Positions 43,962 through 51,509 of a stretch of DNA of 64,000 nucleotides are shown one piece after another; position 1 is the stretch's first letter, and every line of letters starts with the position of its first letter. Where the stretch lies: NCBI GenBank assembly GCA_028280945.1, contig JANQKV010000040.1:1-64000 (forward strand), read 5' to 3'. Source of the DNA: Opitutaceae bacterium. Lineage in GTDB: Bacteria > Verrucomicrobiota > Verrucomicrobiia > Opitutales > Opitutaceae. Position numbers and translations under genes: made by a program. Under the pieces are notes generated by a model. That model was given only the letters and a program-made list of their open reading frames with translations. It was not told the DNA's origin and did not search any database.

Positions 43962-44710
43962 TAAATGGAGTGTTCAAGACTATTGCGTTGGGCATGGGCC
44001 TGTTTGTGGGGTGGCTGTCGACGGCGGCGGCTCAAACCCCGGCTCAACCCGTGGCGCGATTTGAGTTTTCCGTCATGGCGACCGAGAGGATGCGCGACAT
44101 CGGGTTTGCCCAGCTTAAACCCGAAGCCCGCAGCAAACCCCGGCCAACAGCGGCGGATTACGCGATCTTTCCCCTGCGAGTTTCGTCCCAAGGTCGAAGC
44201 GATTTATATACCCACGAAGGGCCGTTGCCCCTGCGCATCGTTGCCACCGCCGCGCAAGACGGGGAGGTCCGCGCCACGCGCATGCTGGGGGTCGTGACCT
44301 CCCAGGCGATCCCTCCGCGCACCTTGTTGTTGCTCAAGCCCGCCGGCGGAGGATCCGATGATCTGGAGGTCATTTTGTTGGATGATACTCCGGTTGGTTT
44401 TCCGGCCCAACACGTGCGTATCGTGAATCTGAGCGGCAGCCGCGTTGAAGGTCGGTTGGGGGATGCCACGTTTTTAACCGATCCGACGCGTCACATCATC
44501 GCACCTCAAGCGGTGGGTGACAGTGTCAGGATTGGGGTGGCGTATTCCCGGCAGGGACGACTTATACCCGTATTCGATCAATCCTTACGCGTGGGGTCCA
44601 CCGAGCGGGTCATGTTGGTCTTTTTGCCCCCGTTTCGGCCCGGGGCGGATGTTCGGGTAAGGGTGGTTCGGGACTCAATCCGGCTTACGCAATCCGATGG
44701 GCAAGGGTAG
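43958..44710 (+). CDS. Exported protein of unknown function at the end of the pseudopilin cassette
   Basis: A 250-residue protein with a signal peptide (FKTIALGMGLFVGWLSTAAAQT) and a beta-rich mature part (YAIFPLRVSSQGRSDLYTHEGPLPL, DDLEVILLDDTPVGFPAQHVRIVNLSGSRVEG, VMLVFLPPFRPGADVRVRVVRD). I do not recognise the family. The ATG overlaps the stop of the K-like gene by 4 bp, so it belongs to the cassette. A periplasmic or outer-membrane accessory of the pseudopilus is the obvious inference. Confidence 0.8.
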   Translation: MINGVFKTIALGMGLFVGWLSTAAAQTPAQPVARFEFSVMATERMRDIGFAQLKPEARSKPRPTAADYAIFPLRVSSQGRSDLYTHEGPLPLRIVATAAQDGEVRATRMLGVVTSQAIPPRTLLLLKPAGGGSDDLEVILLDDTPVGFPAQHVRIVNLSGSRVEGRLGDATFLTDPTRHIIAPQAVGDSVRIGVAYSRQGRLIPVFDQSLRVGSTERVMLVFLPPFRPGADVRVRVVRDSIRLTQSDGQG

Positions 44711-44717
44711 TTGTCTT

Positions 44718-44788
44718 TGTCGGGCGTAAAGCCCGACCCACCTTCTTGGTTCCGGTAGGCTCATGTGGGTCGGGCTTTACGCCCGACA
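44718..44788. repeat. REP-like palindromic repeat pair
   Basis: Two 24-bp arms (44718-44741 and 44765-44788) are exact reverse complements of each other with a 23-base spacer. Each arm is itself a hairpin, GTCGGGC-GTAAA-GCCCGAC, followed by CCAC. A third, slightly degenerate copy lies at 46154-46177. This is typical of dispersed palindromic repeats. Here it may also end transcription of the pseudopilin block. Confidence 0.8.
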
Positions 44789-44805
44789 TCCAAGTCTCGC
44801 CATTT

Positions 44806-45010
44806 CTACTCCTCCTCGTCGAAAATCAGGCAGTCGGGGGTCCACGCCGGGGTGCAGGTGACGATGAGGCGCAACTCCTCATCAGTGTCGTTGTGCACAA
44901 AGTGCCGCTCGCCCGGCCTGATGACAACGGCATCTCCCTTGCCAATCCGCCGCTCCTTGCCGGCAACATCACACATCAGTCCGGAACCGCCGGTCACAAG
45001 TAAGCGCAGC
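44806..45010 (-). pseudogene. Truncated cupin gene copy
   Basis: The translated minus strand reproduces the last two thirds of the cupin domain found intact at 46207-46653. Shared blocks are GSGLM, VAGKERRI, GDAVVI, PGERHFVHNDTDEELRLIV and PDCLIFDEE. The export signal and the metal-binding HHH segment are missing. Similarity stops near 45010, upstream of which the DNA becomes AT-rich and unrelated. A short frame to 45042 exists, but its first residues do not match the parent. It is probably a dead duplicate. Confidence 0.75.
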
Positions 45011-45042
45011 GAACGCATCACATCCGAAAGAGCATTCAGCAC

Positions 45043-45358
45043 TTAAAACCGGTTAACAATCGGAAGTGAAAATGACCGCATACAACTTATGAAGAGACTG
45101 AATCGAGAATATTGAATAAAGCTAAAATTAAGAAAAATAAAAAACGCAAATATATTACACTATGGAATGGAATTGGATTTTCTTAAATAACTGTAGAACA
45201 GAATGATGCTAAGTTTCTTATATTATTATATTAATTGCTGAAGACTCCTAATAACCCAGGTCTCCAAGCTCTATTTGTTCGTAGACTTACAAGTGATTGC
45301 TATATTACACGAGTCCTCGCGTTACGCGTATTGAATAAACAACTACATATGTTATAAA
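45043..45358. other. AT-rich upstream region of the PEP-CTERM gene
   Basis: This stretch of 316 bp is much richer in A and T than the flanks and contains no gene that I can support. It probably carries the PEP-CTERM gene's promoter; several AT-rich hexamers occur but no clear -35/-10 pair. No sigma-54 box is visible. Confidence 0.4.
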
Positions 45359-46024
45359 ATGAAAAATTCACTTCTCAATACCCTGGTATTTGGCACTCTT
45401 ACGTCATTGAGCATGGCTCAGACTCAAATAATCATCGACTTTGGCGATGATAGTGCTTCAGGCGGAAATATTAATAATCTGATTACCAACAATACCAATT
45501 ATAGTTTGATTGACTATAATACGGGTCTGGATACTGGAGCCGATCTATATTTGTCTAATGTCGGTTTTGAATCAACTTCCAATTGGAGTGGCGGAACTGT
45601 TGATTGGGTGACTCCGAATATTGCTGGTGACCTGATTTATTACAATTCACTTCCCACGACTTTTACTATCACGAATCTCCCCGATTCCGTTTATACAGTC
45701 GAAGTTGTTTCCAGTTGGAATTCGGTTCGGTTTGTTGATCTGCAGGTAGAAGGATCGTTCGCCGATTACGAATTTAATGGAGGTTCAAACTTGGGTGATT
45801 ACTGGAACACAGGAGCTGCTGGTCAGGGTGCCGACGACTTCTTGGTTTGGAATTCGGTATCGAGCGTTGGTGGTGAGATTGATATCACTTTCCTCAACAA
45901 CGGAGACGGATTCTACGCCCTCAGCGGCGTCCGCCTGACCGCAGTTCCTGAGCCCTCAAGTTACGCCTCTGTAATGGGGCTTCTCAGCATCGGTTCGGTC
46001 CTTCTTCGCCGTCGTCGCAGATAA
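45359..46024 (+). CDS. PEP-CTERM sorted surface protein
   Basis: A 221-residue exported protein. A signal peptide (MKNSLLNTLVFGTLTSLSMA) is followed by a Gly-, Asn- and Ser-rich beta domain (NINNLITNNTNYSLIDYN, SVYTVEVVSSWN) with a fibronectin/discoidin-like pattern. The C-terminus is a PEP-CTERM signal: VPEPSS, a hydrophobic helix (YASVMGLLSIGSVLL) and RRRRR. Such tails are cut by exosortase, releasing the protein to exopolysaccharide or the outer surface. No exosortase is in the window. The gene is far more AT-rich than its neighbours, lies between two cupin copies, and ends in a clear terminator. Confidence 0.92.
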   Translation: MKNSLLNTLVFGTLTSLSMAQTQIIIDFGDDSASGGNINNLITNNTNYSLIDYNTGLDTGADLYLSNVGFESTSNWSGGTVDWVTPNIAGDLIYYNSLPTTFTITNLPDSVYTVEVVSSWNSVRFVDLQVEGSFADYEFNGGSNLGDYWNTGAAGQGADDFLVWNSVSSVGGEIDITFLNNGDGFYALSGVRLTAVPEPSSYASVMGLLSIGSVLLRRRRR

Positions 46025-46050
46025 TTTTGATAAAGTTAATTCCTTAAACA

Positions 46051-46078
46051 GGTCGTCCACGAGGACGACCTTGTTTTT
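46051..46078 (+). terminator. Intrinsic terminator of the PEP-CTERM gene
   Basis: GGTCGTCC-ACGA-GGACGACC forms a perfect 8-bp stem with a 4-base loop, followed by TTGTTTTT. It begins 26 bp after the stop codon, on the coding strand. Confidence 0.85.
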
Positions 46079-46153
46079 GGGTGGAATCTTCGGGTCACTC
46101 GTTTCGATCGAAACAAAAGTCCGTTCGGCCTCGCTAATGTTTCGTCTCTCTGG

Positions 46154-46177
46154 GTGGGTCGAGCTTTACGCCCAACA
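46154..46177. repeat. Degenerate third copy of the palindromic repeat
   Basis: GTGGGTCGAGCTTTACGCCC and the next four bases match the right arm of the 44765-44788 element, with two substitutions that weaken the hairpin. It has the same orientation and the same position relative to the cupin 3' end as the first copy, so repeat and cupin end were duplicated together. Confidence 0.7.
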
Positions 46178-46206
46178 GTCTCACCCAAACGAGCGGTCTA
46201 TTCGGC

Positions 46207-46653
46207 TCACTCCTCGTCGAAGATCAGGCAGTCGGGGATCCACGCCGGGCTGCAGGTGACGATGAGGCGCAGCTCTTCATCGGTGTCGTTGTGCACAAAG
46301 TGACGTTCGCCCGGTTTGATAACCACGGCGTCGCCCACCCTGATCCGCCGCTCTTTGCCGGCAACATGCATCAGGCCGGATCCGCTAGTCACAAAGTAGA
46401 TTTCCTCAATGACCTCGTGGTGGTGCGGACGGACCTTTACGCCGGCCGGGATGATAATGTCGGCGATGCTGAGTTTCTCTGCCCGTGAGTTGCGCGGGGA
46501 GGCAATCTCGCGAGCCACCGCACGATCGTCGGCCTCATGCCAGGGTTGCTCCTCCAGCTTAACAACTTCCAGGGGAGAGGATTCAGATTCGGCAGCCATG
46601 GCGGAGAGGGGTAGGGTGAGGAGAACGGAAAGGCAAAGCGGGCGCAATTTCAT
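46207..46653 (-). CDS. Exported small cupin-domain protein
   Basis: A 148-residue protein with a signal peptide (MKLRPLCLSVLLTLPLSAMA; ATG at 46653) and one cupin domain. The first cupin motif has the histidine cluster HHH (77-79) and Glu (EVIEEIYFVTSGSG), the second PGERHFVHN with His118, giving a likely metal site. Two cysteines lie near the C-terminus (VTCSPAW, PDCLIF). Exported single-domain cupins may bind a metal or sugar; the substrate is unknown. A truncated copy lies 1.2 kb away on the other side of the PEP-CTERM gene. Confidence 0.83.
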   Translation of the reverse strand: MKLRPLCLSVLLTLPLSAMAAESESSPLEVVKLEEQPWHEADDRAVAREIASPRNSRAEKLSIADIIIPAGVKVRPHHHEVIEEIYFVTSGSGLMHVAGKERRIRVGDAVVIKPGERHFVHNDTDEELRLIVTCSPAWIPDCLIFDEE

Positions 46654-46768
46654 GATAAAGAAACAGAGCAAAGATCGTTCCGTTCCGTGGACGGCGAGGC
46701 CAATTGTCGTCTTGATAAGGGACAAAACCCACTATTGGTAGCAGGTCCTCAGCTCAGCATTCATTGCC

Positions 46769-47635
46769 ATGACACCCTTGGTCATTCGCCACAGCTCCAA
46801 CTACACCTACACGGCACCGGTCACCCTGGGGCCGCACCGGCTTTTGCTGCGCCCCCGGGAGGGACACGACATCCGGATCAGTAGTTCGACGCTGGAAATC
46901 GATCCGTTGCCGGAAAAGGTGACCTGGTCACGGGACATGCATGGCAACTCGGTGGCAACGGTGGCGTTCAGTCCCTATCAAACCAGCTACCTGCGCATCG
47001 ACAGTGTGGTGCAGTTGGAGCACTACGATTCGGCTCCCCTCGATTTCCTGGTCGAGGATCGGGCGGTGATGTTTCCCTTTGTTTTTAATCCAACCGAACG
47101 GATTGATCTCACTCCCTACGTCACGCCGGTGTTCAACACTGACCAACGCGCAGTGGAAAACTGGGTGAGTGAATTTGTCGCGCCCGGAGCACGGATCGAA
47201 ACCTTTGTACTGCTCGATCGCATCAACCGCACGATTGCGGAGACGTTTGCTTACGAGGCTCGGGAGAAGCCGGGAGTGCAGCGCCCCAGCGAAACCCTGG
47301 CGAAACGCTCGGGCTCCTGCCGCGACTTCGCCACGCTCATGATCGAAGCCTGTCGTTTCTTCGGTTTACCGGCTCGATTTGTGAGTGGCTACGCCTCGAC
47401 CGAGGACATCCCCGCGGCCATCGGAGCCACCCATGCATGGGCAGAGGTTTTCCTGCCGGGGGCAGGGTGGAAAGGATTCGACAGCACGGCGGGAGCGTTG
47501 ACCGGTCCCAAGCACATTGCGGTGGCAGTTGGGCGGGATCCCGAAAGCCTGCCACCCATTTCCGGCAGCTTCTGCACCGATTTCACCGATGTGCAGTCCA
47601 CGCTCTTGGTCGACGTCTCGGTGACGCGAGCTTAG
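46769..47635 (+). CDS. Transglutaminase-like cysteine protease family protein
   Basis: A 288-residue cytoplasmic protein. The N-terminal domain (residues 1-150, starting VIRHSSNYTYTAPVTLGPHRL) is the bacterial transglutaminase-like N-terminal beta domain. The core carries the catalytic triad Cys184 (RSGSCRDFATL), His222 (GATHAWAEVFLPG) and Asp238 (KGFDSTAG). The fold is used by proteases, amidases and cross-linking enzymes; several relatives are encoded near alpha-E and circularly permuted ATP-grasp genes, none of which is present here. Exact activity unknown. Confidence 0.9.
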   Translation: MTPLVIRHSSNYTYTAPVTLGPHRLLLRPREGHDIRISSSTLEIDPLPEKVTWSRDMHGNSVATVAFSPYQTSYLRIDSVVQLEHYDSAPLDFLVEDRAVMFPFVFNPTERIDLTPYVTPVFNTDQRAVENWVSEFVAPGARIETFVLLDRINRTIAETFAYEAREKPGVQRPSETLAKRSGSCRDFATLMIEACRFFGLPARFVSGYASTEDIPAAIGATHAWAEVFLPGAGWKGFDSTAGALTGPKHIAVAVGRDPESLPPISGSFCTDFTDVQSTLLVDVSVTRA

Positions 47636-47783
47636 AGTAAAGCTCAGGATGGTTGTTTGCCGGAATCCGACCCCAGCAGCTGCTTAAACGCCAAGTGCGA
47701 GCCAGTGCCTTTTCCTTGTTATGTGGATAATAACTGTCCTATTCTGAAGTGGATCTGTAAGTTAAGAATCTAAACTGGCGTAC

Positions 47784-48308
47784 ATGTCTGATAAACCTCC
47801 ACCTCCACCGAGTCCACCCGCTTCAGGCTCCGAGGGTAGTCAGACACAATCAACTGAGGTCGTGGATCATCTTCCTGAAAAACTCGAAAGAGTTGGGGGA
47901 ATTCAGTCATATCCGGTAACTTCACTAATTAGTGATTTGAGAAACGAATCTCCCACGTTCAGGGGAGAGGTTCCTTGGGCGCTTTTACAGTCACAGGTTC
48001 AGATAATCGAACATCAGGCAATTTCTGAAAGATCCGAAAAGAATAGCTTACAGGAGAAACTTAGCACTGCCACTCAACAAGTTACCGACTTGTCCGTAGA
48101 AAACGCTGTGTTGAAGCAGAAAAACAAATCGTCGGTTTCTGAGTCTAAATCGAAGACAGCGATGGTTACTTTGGGGGCTTTGGGTGTCGGGCTCTCTTTT
48201 CCATTTGCAGTGAGCGATCCTAGTGCATCAAGCATTGTTTTTTTGGTGCTATTTGGATCAGTGCTAAGCGTTGGACTTTGGCGCGTTCTAAGAAAGGACG
48301 ACCAGTGA
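47784..48308 (+). CDS. Small coiled-coil protein with two C-terminal membrane helices
   Basis: A 174-residue protein of no recognised family. A proline/serine-rich N-terminus (PPPPPSPPASGSEG) is followed by an acidic helical region and a coiled coil (about residues 70-115, SLQEKLSTATQQVTDLSVENAVLKQK). Two hydrophobic helices follow (AMVTLGALGVGLSFPFAV and SSIVFLVLFGSVLSVGLW), then a basic tail. It has no signal peptide, so the N-terminus is probably cytoplasmic. It overlaps the next gene by GTGA. The pair is more AT-rich than core genes nearby, suggesting recent acquisition. Confidence 0.72.
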   Translation: MSDKPPPPPSPPASGSEGSQTQSTEVVDHLPEKLERVGGIQSYPVTSLISDLRNESPTFRGEVPWALLQSQVQIIEHQAISERSEKNSLQEKLSTATQQVTDLSVENAVLKQKNKSSVSESKSKTAMVTLGALGVGLSFPFAVSDPSASSIVFLVLFGSVLSVGLWRVLRKDDQ

Positions 48309-48712
48309 GTTATATTTTTCTGCCAACTGATCTGAGTATTATAGCCTTATACGACGGGGGGGTTCCCAACCTAGAACGGGTGTGCATTCGTATCCCAGGG
48401 AAAGTCAACTTAGCCAAATATGCTCTAGTTGTCGGGTGGCGTAATCAGGACAATGTGACGACCCCAATGCGGGATTTTTTTTGGCTTGGTGAGCGAGAAA
48501 TTGAGGGCCCATATATACTTTACTTATACACTGGATCAGGAGTGGAAAAACTAGGAAAACTGGATAATGGGCAACCTTATTTGACCATGCATTTAGGGTC
48601 CGACCAGACGCTCTTCAACAATCAGTTTTTGGTTCCGATTCTCATGCAGATCGGTGGAGTCAATGTGGGTAAGCACTTTGATTTGAACGAACAGAAGTTC
48701 CTGAACAGCTAA
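48305..48712 (+). CDS. Small protein of unknown function paired with the coiled-coil protein
   Basis: A 135-residue protein I do not recognise. Started at the GTG that overlaps the upstream stop (GTGA, with AGGA nearby), it reads VSYIFLPTDLSIIALYDGGVPNLERVCI-like, predicted alpha/beta and soluble (YALVVGWRNQDNVTTPMRDFFWLG, GPYILYLYTGSG, FLVPILMQIGG). A TTG 27 bp upstream is possible but less likely. Tight coupling with the membrane coiled-coil protein suggests a two-protein unit. Confidence 0.65.
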   Translation: MSYIFLPTDLSIIALYDGGVPNLERVCIRIPGKVNLAKYALVVGWRNQDNVTTPMRDFFWLGEREIEGPYILYLYTGSGVEKLGKLDNGQPYLTMHLGSDQTLFNNQFLVPILMQIGGVNVGKHFDLNEQKFLNS

Positions 48713-49043
48713 ATTAGAAGCTGACCAATTCAGAAGAATTCATGCTGTGAAGGCTGCGAAGGTGTCCGTAGATTTTCACCACAAGAACTCTGCCATCACG
48801 ATGCCCCAACCATCGACTAATAAATAATGGGGACATCTACACTTGATTCGATGGGGCTGCAGGAGGGGCCAAACGCACAGGATAAAGATTCTCCATATGC
48901 TATGGATTAATAACTTAGAATATTAGAATAGAGAAAACAATGAAGGGGTAGTTTCTCCCAGTATTTTTCGATGCTAGTAATATCATACCTAAGAATTTAG
49001 GCCAAATTCGACATAAGACAAGTATCGATAGTAATCGTTGAAA
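48713..49043. other. Non-coding gap with one half of an imperfect direct repeat
   Basis: No credible gene in 331 bp between the convergent small-gene pair and the AT-rich operon. Around 48855-48893 a segment beginning GGCTGCAGGAG and containing GCACAGGATAAAGATT closely resembles a segment at 52391-52430 on the far side of the island, in the same orientation. Confidence 0.45.
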
Positions 49044-49772
49044 TCACCCTCCCTTGGACATTTTGTTTATATTGCCCAGAACCTTGGACCGGATCTCAGG
49101 TGTCGTATCTTTGGAATTTAAATATAAGGTCAGCTCTGCAGTTGGTATTTCCAGAGAATGTATTAAACTAATAACATCTGATTTTGCACTATCGAATACG
49201 AACGCGAATTCTTTCATCTCTCTTTTGGCTCGTAGTATCTCTCTATTAGCTATTTCTTCTGCGGGGAAAGGAACAGTAACATGCATTTGATCCTTCGGAA
49301 GATCAGCTGGAATTCCGGTTAAGGATGTGGAGTAATAAGGTTTATAGTCAGTTTCGATACTGGAGTTCGCCAAGACTTCTTCACCATAAACCAAAGCATC
49401 TATATATGCTTGTGCAGTATAGGTTTTATCCAGCACATCATCCTCTTGCATGTGATGTTTTATATCGGCAACACGCAGTAAAAACCTCAGTTTCTGCATT
49501 GAATTTAATTGCTCCAATTCGAGGGCTGCCAGAGTTCTAGAAAGTGTTTCTTGTGGATATTTAAACGCTTGTCTCCCCAAAACCTTAGCTATCGCTAACT
49601 TGAGTGCATTTTTGTCTTCTTGGTTCTGAGTCCGAGCGAGCATATTGTCAAATTCTTCAGTCAGGGAAGACGTATCGCTACCCGTTTCGTGAATTTTAGA
49701 ATTGATAATTTGCTCAATCTGGGCATTGCAAACCAGACTTGCTAGAACGAATATAACATATAATTTTTTCAT
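49044..49772 (-). CDS. Exported helical protein of unknown function (island gene 4)
   Basis: A 242-residue protein. The signal peptide MKKLYVIFVLASLVCNA starts at 49772, preceded by GGTGG. The mature part is mostly helical (LTEEFDNMLARTQNQEDKNALKLAIAKV, LSRTLAALELEQLNSMQKLRFLLRVADI) with a long charged helix near the end (EIANREILRAKREMKEFAFVFDSAKSD split by short turns). I do not recognise the family. It starts 2 bp after the upstream gene's stop, the last of a four-gene operon. Strongly AT-rich, unlike the surrounding chromosome. Confidence 0.75.
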   Translation of the reverse strand: MKKLYVIFVLASLVCNAQIEQIINSKIHETGSDTSSLTEEFDNMLARTQNQEDKNALKLAIAKVLGRQAFKYPQETLSRTLAALELEQLNSMQKLRFLLRVADIKHHMQEDDVLDKTYTAQAYIDALVYGEEVLANSSIETDYKPYYSTSLTGIPADLPKDQMHVTVPFPAEEIANREILRAKREMKEFAFVFDSAKSDVISLIHSLEIPTAELTLYLNSKDTTPEIRSKVLGNINKMSKGG

Positions 49773-49774
49773 GA

Positions 49775-50890
49775 TTATTTCCACCTTCCTAACCAATTCA
49801 TGGCGTCGACTCGTTGAGTTCCGTTTTCGAATTCTATTCCTATTCTACCTTTCAAATCCGATTTTCGGTAGAAGAATTGATGTTCAACGTTTGTGAAAGT
49901 GTTGTAATTACCATCGTCGTCTTTCCAAACTAATGGAAACGGGTTCTCTACAGTGAAATCTTTATAAGTGCCTCCTTGCAAAAAGTAATCTGGTGGTAAT
50001 GTGCCTAGCGAAGACAGGTCAATATCAACATTATTGGCATTTCGAGGAGCAAATCGTACAAGACCGCCTTGATAAGTAACCTGAGTTCCATTAGGGTATG
50101 TAACGGGCAAATCCGGAATGTCCTCATATATGTCGGCACTTACAAAACTAACTGTTGTGGGATGATATGTCACTTGGTATCGCCCCGTTGCTCCCACTCT
50201 CGTTCCGCCTGACTCCCATTCCGAAAAGTCATCATAATGTGTATATGTTACTGTAGTCGGCTTAATGACAGTGAAAGTTACTTCTTTAACAAAGGGTCCA
50301 TACTTTCCTCGGACAGTAACAGAAGTTTCCTTGTGAGGAGCTTCTAAAGTTGTGTCATCTCCGTTAATACGTGATAGTTCGCCTCCAGTACTGGTTTCAA
50401 TTGTCCAAGATGCACTGGCTGTTCCCTCAAACAGAATTAAAACAAATTCGCCAATGCCAATCGTCTTTCGGCCGTTGTTCACACTTTGATCGCCAGCAGT
50501 GGCTTCTGTGACGGACAGTAGCCCGGGTTCGGTCAAACGAGCTAGACGATATCCATTGAAAACAAGACAGCTCTCATCCTCACACCACACAAAAGCGTGC
50601 TCAACTCCATCATTTATCAAGACCTGCCCCAGATCGGCCCAACCACCCGAGGGTATTTGTCCCTGAAAGGCATAGTAAGCTGTCGCTGATGGTGTATATT
50701 TGAAACTATAGTCCCATTCGATTCCACAGCCCGGTTCAAATCCAGCTCTAGTCTTAGAAATTCGAGAGTCTAGTTTGGTAATACCAGTTTCAATAACTTC
50801 ATCAAACAGACCATCGCCATTGACGTCCTCGACGCTCGACGAAGCGGCAGAAACAATCATCAGTGATAAAAGGCAAGATAGAATTTTCAT
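49775..50890 (-). CDS. Exported Ig-like protein of unknown function (island gene 3)
   Basis: A 371-residue protein with a signal peptide (MKILSCLLSLMIVSAASSS), then a DVNGDGLFDEV segment like a dockerin or EF-hand calcium loop, and beta-rich modules. One looks Ig-like (ASASWTIETSTGGELSRING, TSVTVRGKYGPFVKEVTF). The C-terminal part has many Tyr, Phe and Trp residues (FVENPFPLVWKDDDGNYN-like). No catalytic motif is apparent. It could be a surface or extracellular binding protein. It lies 8 bp after gene 2 and 2 bp before gene 4 of the AT-rich operon. Confidence 0.75.
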   Translation of the reverse strand: MKILSCLLSLMIVSAASSSVEDVNGDGLFDEVIETGITKLDSRISKTRAGFEPGCGIEWDYSFKYTPSATAYYAFQGQIPSGGWADLGQVLINDGVEHAFVWCEDESCLVFNGYRLARLTEPGLLSVTEATAGDQSVNNGRKTIGIGEFVLILFEGTASASWTIETSTGGELSRINGDDTTLEAPHKETSVTVRGKYGPFVKEVTFTVIKPTTVTYTHYDDFSEWESGGTRVGATGRYQVTYHPTTVSFVSADIYEDIPDLPVTYPNGTQVTYQGGLVRFAPRNANNVDIDLSSLGTLPPDYFLQGGTYKDFTVENPFPLVWKDDDGNYNTFTNVEHQFFYRKSDLKGRIGIEFENGTQRVDAMNWLGRWK

Positions 50891-50898
50891 GACGCTAT

Positions 50899-51507
50899 CT
50901 ATATATTATTGAGGCTAATGTCGAGATTGATATTTGTGTTGGAGTTGAGGCAAAGGACATTCTTAGTATTCGCTTGAAGAATATCCACGAAGTAATAGAT
51001 TTCGTCTCCAAGCATTGCTGCTACTACTCTATCGTCTAGATCTGAAACGCAGTTGATGTCGAGTGTTGGGTATATAACCCCACCTACTCTTCCTCTGATG
51101 GTATACGGCAATTGCTGCCAAGAGCCATCGATAGTTAAATAGTGAATACCCAAGACTGTTCCAGATGCTCTTACTCGGGAGAGACGAATTCTCACACCGT
51201 CAAATCCTAACTCAATGTTTGTGTCAGAATTAAGATCCAACTTGTGGATTTTCAATTTTATAGACCGGCACTGATAATCAGCGCCTAAAGCCGTTTTATC
51301 TGCGGGTAAAGCAATTTCTATTTTGCCAATACCATTTAGGTTGAAGCTTTCACCACTGTCACCGTCACTTGATTTTGGAATCGACTGTAAATAACCAGGA
51401 TTTAGATTGTGGGGAAATTGTGGTTTTGACGAGATAGCAATCAGAGCGGACAAACAAAAAAGAACAAGTATTGTTTGCGAACGAAACTTTAAGTTTATCG
51501 AGTTCAT
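50899..51507 (-). CDS. Exported beta-rich protein of unknown function (island gene 2)
   Basis: A 202-residue protein. A hydrophobic N-terminal segment (TILVLFCLSALIAISS) probably exports or anchors it. The body is predicted all-beta with repeated short strands ending in Asn/Asp turns (NLNGIGKIEIALPADK, LNSDTNIELGFDGVRIRLSRV, LNSNTNINLDISLNNI). The motif L-NS-TNI-L occurs twice. No family recognised. It starts 2 bp after the stop of the peroxiredoxin-like gene, so translation is probably coupled. AT-rich like the rest of the operon. Confidence 0.72.
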   Translation of the reverse strand: MNSINLKFRSQTILVLFCLSALIAISSKPQFPHNLNPGYLQSIPKSSDGDSGESFNLNGIGKIEIALPADKTALGADYQCRSIKLKIHKLDLNSDTNIELGFDGVRIRLSRVRASGTVLGIHYLTIDGSWQQLPYTIRGRVGGVIYPTLDINCVSDLDDRVVAAMLGDEIYYFVDILQANTKNVLCLNSNTNINLDISLNNI

Positions 51508-51509
51508 GG

